NCBI RefSeq assembly: GCF_902506535.1
Contig: NZ_LR733826.1
Coordinates: forward strand, 651,079 to 715,078
Length of the DNA stretch: 64,000 bases
Direction of reading: 5' to 3'
DNA from: Pseudomonas sp. 8Z
GTDB lineage: Bacteria; Pseudomonadota; Gammaproteobacteria; Pseudomonadales; Pseudomonadaceae
Every line of letters begins with the position of its first letter. Position 1 is the first letter of the stretch. The notes under the pieces were generated by a model, which saw only the letters and a program-made list of their open reading frames with translations, was not told the origin of the DNA and did not search any database. Shown piece by piece: positions 44,711-53,258 of the stretch. Position numbers and translations under genes: made by a program.

Positions 44711-46126
44711 TCAGAACTGGAAGTACAGAAAGGGGACGGTTTCACGGCTGGCAATCAGCGCGAATGACAACAAGAAGCCGCCAACCGGCCACAGCGCACC
44801 AACCGCGCGTAACAGCCAACGCTCTGCGCAGCGCGCCTCGGCCCAGCCCTGAGACAATGGCAACAACAGACAGATCAGCCCCAAAGCGGCGGCAAGCGCA
44901 TGGCTCAAGCGCAAGGTGGCGGCCATGGCATCACCCAAAGCGAAGCCGTGCAGGCCGAACTGACCGGCGTACATGCCAAGGGCCGTGTCGAAGTCATGAG
45001 CCCGAAAGAGCGTCCAGGCCAGGCAAACGAATACGAGCGTCAGGGTATGCGCCAGCCAGGCGGGTAAATCCGGCAGGCCATTGCGGCTCCAGGCCCGATC
45101 GATGCACAGGGCGATACCGTGAGCCGCGCCCCAGAGCACGTAGTTCCAGCTATCACCACCGTGCCACAGACCGCCAATGGCCATGATCAGAAACAGGTTG
45201 CGGTAGGTTTTCCAAGTACCGAAGCGATTGCCACCCAGGCCGATGTACAGGTAGTCGCGTAGCCAGCTCGACAGTGAGATGTGCCAGCGCCGCCAGAAGT
45301 CCTGAATGTTGCGCGCCCAGTACGGGTGATTGAAGTTCTCCGGGAAGTGAAAACCCAGCATCAGCCCAAGACCGATGGCCATGGCGCTGTAACCGGCAAA
45401 ATCGAAGAACAACTGCAGCGAATACGCCAGGCATCCAATCCAGGCATCGACGAAGGACGGGTTCTGCACACCGAACGCCACGCCGACCAAAGGTGAGAGG
45501 CTGTCGGCCACCAGCACCTTCATGCTCATGCCAATCATGAAGCGCCGTGCTCCGAGCGCGAAATTCAGTGCATTGAAGTAGCGCTGATGCAGCTCCTTGC
45601 GCACCCAGTCATAGCGAATGATCGGCCCGGCAATCGAGTGGCCGAACATTGCCAGGTACGTGGCGAAGTGGCTGAAACGCCGCTCCACCGGCACCACCTG
45701 GCGGTGCACATCGACCAGATAGGAGATGACCTGCAGCACGATAAACGACAGTCCCGCCGGCAAAGCGACCTTCTGCCACTCGAACGGCAATGCGCCGTAG
45801 GTCATCAGCATCTGGTTGAAAGTGGCGGCCAGGATGTTGGCGTACTTGTACCAGCACAGCACCAGCACATTGACCGTAATCAGCAGCAGCAACAGATGCC
45901 TGCGCGAATGCGGGCGTTCGCGCCGCGCCTCGACCAGCAAGCCTCCGACCCAGCCCAGCACCGTCAAGGCGATGTGCAGCAGCAGGAACATCGGGCTCAG
46001 CCAGGCATAGAACAGCCAACTGCCGAACAGCAGAACCGGATTGCGCCCCCCCGGACGAGCCAATGCATAAACCAGCATGAAAGCTGGCAGAAACAGGATC
46101 AGAAACTCGACAGAGGCGAAGACCAT
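44711..46126 (-). CDS. MBOAT O-acyltransferase (AlgI/WssH-like)
   Basis: A 471-residue inner-membrane protein of the MBOAT family with about eleven hydrophobic segments. The catalytic histidine region is LWHGGDSWNYVLWGAAHG, and HSIAGPIIRYDWV and FWRRWHISLSSWLRDYLYI are family hallmarks. It would pass acetyl groups from cytoplasmic acetyl-CoA across the membrane for polymer acetylation. Its start lies nine bases after the AlgF-like gene stop. It is the counterpart of WssH in P. fluorescens. Confidence 0.93.
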   Translation of the reverse strand: MVFASVEFLILFLPAFMLVYALARPGGRNPVLLFGSWLFYAWLSPMFLLLHIALTVLGWVGGLLVEARRERPHSRRHLLLLLITVNVLVLCWYKYANILAATFNQMLMTYGALPFEWQKVALPAGLSFIVLQVISYLVDVHRQVVPVERRFSHFATYLAMFGHSIAGPIIRYDWVRKELHQRYFNALNFALGARRFMIGMSMKVLVADSLSPLVGVAFGVQNPSFVDAWIGCLAYSLQLFFDFAGYSAMAIGLGLMLGFHFPENFNHPYWARNIQDFWRRWHISLSSWLRDYLYIGLGGNRFGTWKTYRNLFLIMAIGGLWHGGDSWNYVLWGAAHGIALCIDRAWSRNGLPDLPAWLAHTLTLVFVCLAWTLFRAHDFDTALGMYAGQFGLHGFALGDAMAATLRLSHALAAALGLICLLLPLSQGWAEARCAERWLLRAVGALWPVGGFLLSFALIASRETVPFLYFQF

Positions 46127-46135
46127 GATTGAGGT

Positions 46136-46807
46136 TCAGTTGCTCAGCGTATCTTGCGCCCAGAACAGCTTTGGCCCTTGCGCCGAAGGCACCAGGAACA
46201 GGCTGTAGCGTTGCCCGGCGGCCAGCTCACCCAGCTCCAGCGGCGCCCCCACCGAGGCTCCGGCGCAGCGCAGTTGCACAGCCAGTTTCAGCGGATTGAT
46301 CGAACGCCGTTGCAGACTGCCATCGGCCACGCCCTTGAAGATATCCACCGCGCGCCCGGCCACTTGCACGCCCGCATCCGCGCATGAAGCATCCAGACTG
46401 TAGAAGGCCAGGGAGGCTTTGAGAGCATTGAAGTCATCTGGCTGCTCACGCAGCGTAACCAGGCGCAGCCCCTGCGGTGCATCCGGCAAGCCGAATACGG
46501 TGGCGAACTCGCCGGGCTCGACACTGACGTCCAGCGCCTGCTCATGACCGCCCTGCTTCAAGCTGCCTTTGACCGGCTTGCCTGCCGGCACGCTGAGAAA
46601 GTCCGACGCGCGCGCCTGCTCACTGACGCTCAGGCTCGCCCCCGAACCTTGTGCCTTTAGCTCCAACACGCCGCTACCGGCGTTGAAGAAACGCAGGAAG
46701 GCCGAGTCTTCGCTAGGCCCGGTGGGATACAGCGGAATATCGGCAGCCCATGCGGAGCTGGCGCCCCACAGGCAGGCAGCGCCGATTAGCGCAAGGCGGC
46801 TCATCAT
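46136..46807 (-). CDS. AlgF/WssG-like periplasmic acetylation protein
   Basis: A 223-residue protein with a signal peptide ending near SSAWAADIPLYPTGP, where the mature start resembles AlgF. The rest is beta-rich (SVEPGEFATVFGLPD, ELGELAAGQRYSLFLVP). AlgF proteins join AlgI/AlgJ in acetate transfer to exopolysaccharides. The start overlaps the stop of the second SGNH gene (ATGA). Fairly confident by position and weak sequence features. Confidence 0.82.
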   Translation of the reverse strand: MMSRLALIGAACLWGASSAWAADIPLYPTGPSEDSAFLRFFNAGSGVLELKAQGSGASLSVSEQARASDFLSVPAGKPVKGSLKQGGHEQALDVSVEPGEFATVFGLPDAPQGLRLVTLREQPDDFNALKASLAFYSLDASCADAGVQVAGRAVDIFKGVADGSLQRRSINPLKLAVQLRCAGASVGAPLELGELAAGQRYSLFLVPSAQGPKLFWAQDTLSN

Positions 46808-47463
46808 GGTTTCCCCTTGAGGTCAGCGGCAGGCAATTTGCTGATCGCCTCGGCAATGGCATTGCCCCAGGACTTGTAGCCAGCCACCGTGAAGTGCTGA
46901 CCATCGGTGGTGATCCACTGGCCCGGTTTGGACATTTGCAGCGAGTCGACATAGGTGCAGGGCGCCACGTTGCTGGCGAGGAACTGCGACATCATCTGGG
47001 TGCGCTGATCATTCTTCTTGTACTTGCCGCCAACTTTGCCCCAGGCCGGGCCAACCCACACGCACTGGGTTCCGGTAGCGGCAATGGCCTTGGTCAGGCT
47101 GGTCACGCTCTGCCAGGCCCAAGCCTTGGGAAAGGCTGGTTTGTCGTAAGACGCCATGGTGTCGCCAATCACCAGCACCACCACATCGGGCTTGTTCTGG
47201 CTGATCAGTTCCTTGATCGGCGTGGTCGTGGCGGCACTGCCAATGAGTTGCAGTTTGTCGTTGTTGTCCTGCACGGCGCCGCAGTCGACCTTCTTGCTCA
47301 CCAGCCAGTCGGCAGCGCTGGCGCCACAGGCACCGATCGAATGCACCTTGGCGCCCTTGGCCACCAGCGCCGCATTCAGCGGTTCAGTCAGGTGGTTCTG
47401 CAGGCTCATGTGGCTCTCACCCAACACCAGAAGAGTCAGGCCAGCCAAAACGGAAGAGGACAT
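46804..47463 (-). CDS. WssF-like SGNH protein, second tandem copy
   Basis: A 219-residue SGNH-hydrolase-like protein closely related to the next gene upstream (shared TTPIKELI, VVIGDTMASYDKP, NVAPCTYVDSL, PGQW segments). The first block is GESH with Ser17 kept but Asp changed to Glu compared with the GDSN of its twin, and the C-terminal pair is DGQHF (about D187, H190). It would act in acetylating or de-acetylating cellulose in the periplasm or at the membrane. A 39-base gap separates the twins. Confidence 0.82.
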   Translation of the reverse strand: MSSSVLAGLTLLVLGESHMSLQNHLTEPLNAALVAKGAKVHSIGACGASAADWLVSKKVDCGAVQDNNDKLQLIGSAATTTPIKELISQNKPDVVVLVIGDTMASYDKPAFPKAWAWQSVTSLTKAIAATGTQCVWVGPAWGKVGGKYKKNDQRTQMMSQFLASNVAPCTYVDSLQMSKPGQWITTDGQHFTVAGYKSWGNAIAEAISKLPAADLKGKP

Positions 47464-47502
47464 CGAGCAACTCCTAATGATTGAACGACTTAAATTCCGT
47501 AT

Positions 47503-48159
47503 TCAGTTCGTTCGAGACTTACGAATAACTTCAAGCTCATTGGCGATGGCCGCACCCCAGACGTTGTAACCGTCCTGCGTCAGGTGCGTGCCATCACGGG
47601 TCTTCCATTGACCGGGCGTAGAAAACTTGAGGGAGTCGATATAAGTACACGGCGCGACATTGGCGGACAGAAAGCTCGCCATCTGCTTGGCCTTTGCATA
47701 GGTCTTGCCGTACTTGCCGCCTTCGGTGCCCCAATTAGGGCCGACCCATGCACATGCGGTCTTAGTTTCGGCAATGGCCTTGGTCAAACTTGAGGTTTGC
47801 TGCCATATCCAGGTTTTCGGCAGTGAAGGCTTGTCATAGCTGGCCATGGTGTCGCCCATGACCACCAGCACCAGATCCGGTTTGTCTTGGGCAATCAGTT
47901 CTTTTATCGGTGTTGTTTGAGTGTTGAGCGGCAGTTTCTTCACAGGCTCATCACCCCGGCGCTCTGCCGCACCACACGAACCGCCCACTGTTGCATTGAG
48001 CCAATCACCGGCATTGGCGCCGCAAATGCCGATTGAATGCACCTGCGCGCCACGGCGAGTGAGGTCATCGTGCAACCCGGTAATCAAACTGCCTGGCAGC
48101 GCCATATTGCTATCGCCAACAACCAATATGGATAAACCAACCAATAAAGATGCAGCCAT
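47503..48159 (-). CDS. WssF-like SGNH protein, first tandem copy
   Basis: A 218-residue SGNH-hydrolase-like protein. Block I is VVGDSNMA with Ser17, and the C-terminal catalytic pair is DGTHLT (about D189, H192). The N terminus is hydrophobic and may serve as a signal or anchor. It corresponds in position to WssF, which follows bcsC in the Wss operon. Starts ten bases after the bcsC stop. Confidence 0.85.
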   Translation of the reverse strand: MAASLLVGLSILVVGDSNMALPGSLITGLHDDLTRRGAQVHSIGICGANAGDWLNATVGGSCGAAERRGDEPVKKLPLNTQTTPIKELIAQDKPDLVLVVMGDTMASYDKPSLPKTWIWQQTSSLTKAIAETKTACAWVGPNWGTEGGKYGKTYAKAKQMASFLSANVAPCTYIDSLKFSTPGQWKTRDGTHLTQDGYNVWGAAIANELEVIRKSRTN

Positions 48160-48168
48160 GGCGATTCC

Positions 48169-51100
48169 TTAATTCGAATAAGGGGAGGTATAGGGCGAAA
48201 CAGGGAGCGCCATCGCCCCGGTTTGCTCTTCAAACATGTAGCGCAGGTATAAACCGCCATTCCACTGCTGGTAGTTCTGGCCGTTATCCACACCCACATG
48301 CCCACCCAAGAACCAGTTACGGTCGAGGCGATACTCCGCAGCGCCTGACAGGCTGTAGCCGATGGCGGTTGTATTGTCGCTTGCGTAAACCGCAGGCCGC
48401 CCCAGTGCTGCGCTCGCAGCGGCCTGCCGCGCCGAGTCCCCAGGGAAGAAGTCGGCCCCATCCTGTTGAATCGACTGAATACCGACCGAGCCCTTGAGTT
48501 GGAAGGTGAAGCGATCGAAGCGCTCGGCCCATGTCACAGGCACACCCAAGGCGAGGAATGACTGCGGGCTGAAATAACCGCCGTGACCATAGGTGTAGAA
48601 ACCCAAGTTATCGCTGTAGCGAATACCGGTAAAACTCAGACCAACGGTTGATTGGCTGAACTCGTCGTTTTGCCAATACCAATAGGCCCCTGTGCTCAGC
48701 TCCATGCGGTCATTGTCTTGCACGTCGTGGCCCAGCAGCCGGTGCCAAGAGCCACTGACATAAGCACCGACTTTATTGTCGTCGTAGGCCAACTGGGCAC
48801 GCCCGCCGTTGGCGGTGACGCCACCCCACTTCAACCCGCTGCGTTCATCTTCAGCCCCGGCAAACGACAGCACGCTATCGGTCACTGCACGCCGCGACAC
48901 CGCGACGCCCCAATTAAGATCGGGCTGCCCGGCAAACCGGCGATTGACGCTGATGCCGCCGACCGGCGTGCTGTAGAGAAAGCCACTGGGCGTGATGCCG
49001 ATATCGGATTTCATGCCATAGGCCGGGCTGTCAAAGGCCACAGCCACGCCGACACCCGACGCGTCCTGGCTGCCCGCAGCAACGCTGGGCGCCAGAGGGC
49101 CATCACCAAAACGATTGGCGGCACTCGCCGACACGCTGCCCGCACGCAGGGAAACCGGCGTAACACGCAAAGCCACACGGTTATCGCCAAGCGCCATGCT
49201 GGCTTCAAACGGCGCCTGCACATCGGTCATTTGCCCCATGCCCGACTCACCATCGCTGGTGCGTGCCGTCACGCCCTGCACCACGTAGGGGCTGCGCGCT
49301 TGCACGATGGAGTCCAGGGCGCGGGCCGCATCGCTGCGAGCGGCGGGCGTGTCCGCCGTGTCGTCAGCCTGGGCAAGCGCAAACGGGTTACTGGGCTTTT
49401 GCGTGGTGTCCTGTTTGGCGAGGCTCTGCGTGCGGCTGAACAGCGAGTTATCGTCAGATGAGTGGAAAGTCGGCAACAGTATCTCGCCCGGCACTTTTTT
49501 CGGTTTGGGCGCCACCGCCAGGTTTTCGCTCGGCTCTGGAATTGCCGCGTGCTGAGGCAAGGTCTTGGCACTCAAACCCACCCCAGTGAATGGATTAGGC
49601 GCGGCTCGCGTCTGGGCCATAGCCGCTGCTCGTGGCTCAGGTAGCGCGGTTTTGTCGCGATTTTCTTGCGCGACGACCTTGCTCAACAATTGCTCAGCCG
49701 TACCGGAGCGCCCCATGAAGTTGTACACCTTGGCAGCCATCGCCAGTATGGTGCGGTCATGCGGGGCCAGGGCTAGCGCTCGCTCCAGAGCATCATTGGC
49801 GTAAGCCGTTTGAAACTGCTGCGACGCCATATCCGCCGCGCCAACCAGCAAGTTGGCATCATTGGGAAAGCGCTCGACCAGGGGTTTGAAAATCTCCAGA
49901 GCTTTGCCGCTATCGCCATTTTCGGCGTACATACGCGCCAGCGCCGACAGCGCCAATGGATCTTGCGGGCGCTCGGCCAATGCAGGCTCTAACGTGGCAT
50001 AGGCGCGCTCCAACTCACCACGCTGACGCAGTTCCTCCGCCTGGCGTACGCGGTAGGTAAAGGACAAATCAGCAAACTGCTTGCGCTGCGCCGGTGTCAT
50101 TGGCCGCGATTGCAGATCACGCAAGATACCCGCGACCTCGACATCCTGCTGCGCGCGCAGCATCACACCGGCATAACTGAGCATCAGCGTTACATCCGTG
50201 CGCGAGCTGCGCGCCAACAAATTACGCATCAAGCCAACGGCATACTCGGGGTCGTCGGCATCGACAGCCGCCAACGCCAGGGCCGTGGTGCGTTGCACAT
50301 CACCCCCGGTCTTGTCCTCCAGACGCCGCAGGAACGCGCGCGCTTCACGACGCTGCCCCTGGTTGATCACTTTACGGATGCTTTGCAGCTCGATATTGAA
50401 GCTCAGATCCGACTCCAGGCTCTGTATCTCAGCGCTACGCTGATTGGCCGGGATACGCGCCAGCAGCTCACGCGCCCGGGCAAAATCCTCAAGCTGCGCC
50501 GCCAGCAGCGCACTGGTGTGCAGCGCGTCCACATCGTTGGGCGCTCTCTTGAGCAGCTCATCCATCTGTCGGCGTGCGGCGGCAACATCGCCACGGTCGG
50601 CATATACCCTCGCCAGGGAAAAATTGGCCCAGGCATTATTGGGGTCTTCCCGCAAAGCCGCCTCAAGCTCAGCGCGCAGTGCGCCGAGATCACCGCGCTG
50701 CTCAGCCTGCTTGGCACGTTGTAGGGCGGCTTCGGCCCGCAGCCTGGCAACACCACCGACCTTTTTTTGCTCGGATTCGGACATACCAGCCAGCAGGCGT
50801 AGCGCCTCATCGACACGCCCCTGCCCGCTCAACACCATCACCAGGCCACGCAAAGCGCGCGCCTGCTGCTGTTGCATGGCAAGTACCTGGCGATAACCGG
50901 CTTCGGCGGCAGCCAACTGACCGCGCTGAGCCTGCACATCAGCCTGGGTGATGATCGCTTCACTGTCGTCGGGTCTTAACTGACGCGCCCGCTCCAGCAA
51001 CACCAGGGCATCGCTCGCCTTGTCGTTGTCAATCTGCGCGCGCGCCTGCTTCAGCACGGCCCAATAGCGCACGTCGTTCAGGGCGTTCTGCCACGTGCGG

Positions 51101-52110
51101 CCACCGTTGCTGATGGCGCTGGTGATCAATACGTCGGCGTCTTCCAGGCGATCCTGCCGCTGGCGCACCAGGCCGAGGCCACCCAGGGCGTCGGCATCTT
51201 TTGGATGAGCCTTGAGATAGGTGCTGAAGATCTGTTCGGCCTCCGCCAGATTCTTGCGTTCGAGCGCCTTGAAGCCTTTGTCCAGAACCGGATCGCGCTT
51301 CCAGCCTGCGGTGGCGCTATTGAGCGTGCGCCCCTTGGCCAAAAGGCCGCGGATTTCGTCGTCGTCCGGGTGCACGCTCAAGAACTGCTCGAACAGCGGC
51401 TGAGCCGACTTGTTCGGTGGCCCCATCCAGGTCAGTGCCATGCGCCATGTTTCATCGGCGGCGCCGCCGATGTCCTGGCGCTTGGCAAGCTGCGCAAGCA
51501 GGCCAATGCCCTCGGGCCGCGTATCGGCGCGGCGTACCAGGTGCTGGGCGAAGAAGAGCTTGGTATAGGGCTCTTTCGGGTATTCGCGCATCAGCCGTTC
51601 AAAGCCACTGCGTGACTCTGGCCAATATTTGTCGACGAAACCCAGGCTGTTGTAATACTCGCGCCCGATCAGCCCCTGCGCAGGTCGTCCTTCCAGTAAT
51701 TGGATATAGGCCTCAGCGGCTTTAACCGGCTCCTCACTTTCAACCAGCACGCGCGCTTCGTTGAGTTGCGCCTCCTTGGCCGGGTCCTGCAAGAGAATGT
51801 CTTGTGCAAGCAGCAACGCCTGGCGGCTATTGGGGGCACTGGCCTGCAACTTTTCTAGATAGCTCTGCGCCAGTGGCAGGTCCTTCTTCTGCACAGCAAG
51901 CAACCCCAGGCCATACAAGGCATCAGGCTGAGTCGCATCAATCAGCAATAGCTTCTGCCACACCTCAGTGGCGCGCCCTGGGTTTTCCTGGGTTTGCCAA
52001 TACAGGCCTTGTTCGATCAACAGGTTTTCGGGCGGCTCAGTGGCGGCGTTAGCGGCGCTGCAAGCGCTCGCCAGCATAAGCGCCAGTGTTAGCGATTGGT
52101 GTCGGCGCAT
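48169..52110 (-). CDS. Cellulose synthase outer-membrane export protein BcsC
   Basis: A 1313-residue protein with signal peptide (ends near SAANA), a long array of TPR repeats (residues about 30-830), a variable linker, and a C-terminal BcsC outer-membrane barrel of about 330 residues ending SPYTSPYSN. It carries the glucan chain across the periplasm and outer membrane. The frame can start at 52122, but the ATG at 52110 puts the signal peptide directly at the N terminus. Its start overlaps the bcsZ end. Confidence 0.93.
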   Translation of the reverse strand: MRRHQSLTLALMLASACSAANAATEPPENLLIEQGLYWQTQENPGRATEVWQKLLLIDATQPDALYGLGLLAVQKKDLPLAQSYLEKLQASAPNSRQALLLAQDILLQDPAKEAQLNEARVLVESEEPVKAAEAYIQLLEGRPAQGLIGREYYNSLGFVDKYWPESRSGFERLMREYPKEPYTKLFFAQHLVRRADTRPEGIGLLAQLAKRQDIGGAADETWRMALTWMGPPNKSAQPLFEQFLSVHPDDDEIRGLLAKGRTLNSATAGWKRDPVLDKGFKALERKNLAEAEQIFSTYLKAHPKDADALGGLGLVRQRQDRLEDADVLITSAISNGGRTWQNALNDVRYWAVLKQARAQIDNDKASDALVLLERARQLRPDDSEAIITQADVQAQRGQLAAAEAGYRQVLAMQQQQARALRGLVMVLSGQGRVDEALRLLAGMSESEQKKVGGVARLRAEAALQRAKQAEQRGDLGALRAELEAALREDPNNAWANFSLARVYADRGDVAAARRQMDELLKRAPNDVDALHTSALLAAQLEDFARARELLARIPANQRSAEIQSLESDLSFNIELQSIRKVINQGQRREARAFLRRLEDKTGGDVQRTTALALAAVDADDPEYAVGLMRNLLARSSRTDVTLMLSYAGVMLRAQQDVEVAGILRDLQSRPMTPAQRKQFADLSFTYRVRQAEELRQRGELERAYATLEPALAERPQDPLALSALARMYAENGDSGKALEIFKPLVERFPNDANLLVGAADMASQQFQTAYANDALERALALAPHDRTILAMAAKVYNFMGRSGTAEQLLSKVVAQENRDKTALPEPRAAAMAQTRAAPNPFTGVGLSAKTLPQHAAIPEPSENLAVAPKPKKVPGEILLPTFHSSDDNSLFSRTQSLAKQDTTQKPSNPFALAQADDTADTPAARSDAARALDSIVQARSPYVVQGVTARTSDGESGMGQMTDVQAPFEASMALGDNRVALRVTPVSLRAGSVSASAANRFGDGPLAPSVAAGSQDASGVGVAVAFDSPAYGMKSDIGITPSGFLYSTPVGGISVNRRFAGQPDLNWGVAVSRRAVTDSVLSFAGAEDERSGLKWGGVTANGGRAQLAYDDNKVGAYVSGSWHRLLGHDVQDNDRMELSTGAYWYWQNDEFSQSTVGLSFTGIRYSDNLGFYTYGHGGYFSPQSFLALGVPVTWAERFDRFTFQLKGSVGIQSIQQDGADFFPGDSARQAAASAALGRPAVYASDNTTAIGYSLSGAAEYRLDRNWFLGGHVGVDNGQNYQQWNGGLYLRYMFEEQTGAMALPVSPYTSPYSN

Positions 52111-53258
52111 GGCATTTCCCAATATGGCTGTAGGCGGCCATCTGCGGCAAAACGGTAGCGCCCGTCAGCCCAGCCCAGGCCAAACAGGCTCAGCATGTAG
52201 TCGTAATACATGGGCGCAGTGGCAGTGCCTGCCTGCCACTTAGCAAAAGCGTCACGGGCGCGGTTGTATTGCAGATCGGCCAGCCAGGGCTGATTGAGCG
52301 CACGCAGGAATGGCACGGTGGCGGCGGAAAAACCAATGATGCTGAAGCCTTCGGTTTCACCGGTCAGCACGTTGGCCTTTTCAGGCGGCATGCCCTTGGC
52401 GGCAATCGCCCGGCTCATGCCCTGCAATTTATCGAGGACAGGCCTGAACAGCGGGTCTTGCGGGTGCGTCATCCCGGCCCACAAATACACGCGGATCGCG
52501 TCGTAACTGCTGTAGTCGCCGCCCAGCGGGGCCGTGGTAAATACCCCCGAGGTTTGCGACACCGCCCGATAGCCAATCCAGTCGGCGGCGAATCCGTGCT
52601 CGCCGTTTCCTGCGATCAAGCCCGGCGTCTGCTTGGCAATCGCCTCCCAGGGCCCGGCGGCATCGATGGCGGCCAGCCGCCGCATGATGAACAGCGGCTG
52701 GTAACTCGGGTTGAGGCGCCACAGATGGCCGGGATACTCGAAGCCAAAAGGTCCCGGCAGCAACACATGCCCCAGGCCCGGCAACGACTTGACTTCACGC
52801 CCTTTGATTTGCGCCAACAGCGCTAGGCCATCTGCGCGATAGGCCGGTTTATGCCAAAGCCGGTCGGCTTCGAGCAGCGCGTAGGCGAACCACAAATCGG
52901 CATCTGACGCCGAATTGCTGTCCTGTGTCTTCCACTGGCCATCCTGGCCTTGCCCCCAATGCCAGGCAGGCAAGGTGTTGACCGGATCATTGCCCGCCAG
53001 GTTTTCTCGGCTCCAACGCCAGATATTGGCAAAGCGCTCCTGATCATTAGCCACCAAGGCGAAGAACAGTGCATAGGATTGACCTTCCGAAGAGCTGTGA
53101 TTCTTCTCGAAGCTCGACTCCAGAACACGCCCATCGGCCTGAACCCACTGCTTGGCATACAGATCCCAAAGCGGCCACGACGCGTGGCATTGCGTAGCCG
53201 CCGCAAGCGGAAAACTGCTGAGCAACAGCACGCTGCAGAGCAAACGTCGCAGCATCAC
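52089..53258 (-). CDS. Periplasmic endo-1,4-beta-glucanase BcsZ (GH8)
   Basis: A 389-residue precursor with a signal peptide ending near PLAAATQ and a GH8 domain. The catalytic Glu lies in SSSEGQSYALFFALV and an active-site Asp in DSNSASDADLWFAYALLEA. BcsZ cuts or releases glucan chains during cellulose export and is needed for normal polymer. Start overlaps the bcsB stop and end overlaps bcsC, showing tight coupling. Confidence 0.95.
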   Translation of the reverse strand: MMLRRLLCSVLLLSSFPLAAATQCHASWPLWDLYAKQWVQADGRVLESSFEKNHSSSEGQSYALFFALVANDQERFANIWRWSRENLAGNDPVNTLPAWHWGQGQDGQWKTQDSNSASDADLWFAYALLEADRLWHKPAYRADGLALLAQIKGREVKSLPGLGHVLLPGPFGFEYPGHLWRLNPSYQPLFIMRRLAAIDAAGPWEAIAKQTPGLIAGNGEHGFAADWIGYRAVSQTSGVFTTAPLGGDYSSYDAIRVYLWAGMTHPQDPLFRPVLDKLQGMSRAIAAKGMPPEKANVLTGETEGFSIIGFSAATVPFLRALNQPWLADLQYNRARDAFAKWQAGTATAPMYYDYMLSLFGLGWADGRYRFAADGRLQPYWEMPCADTNR

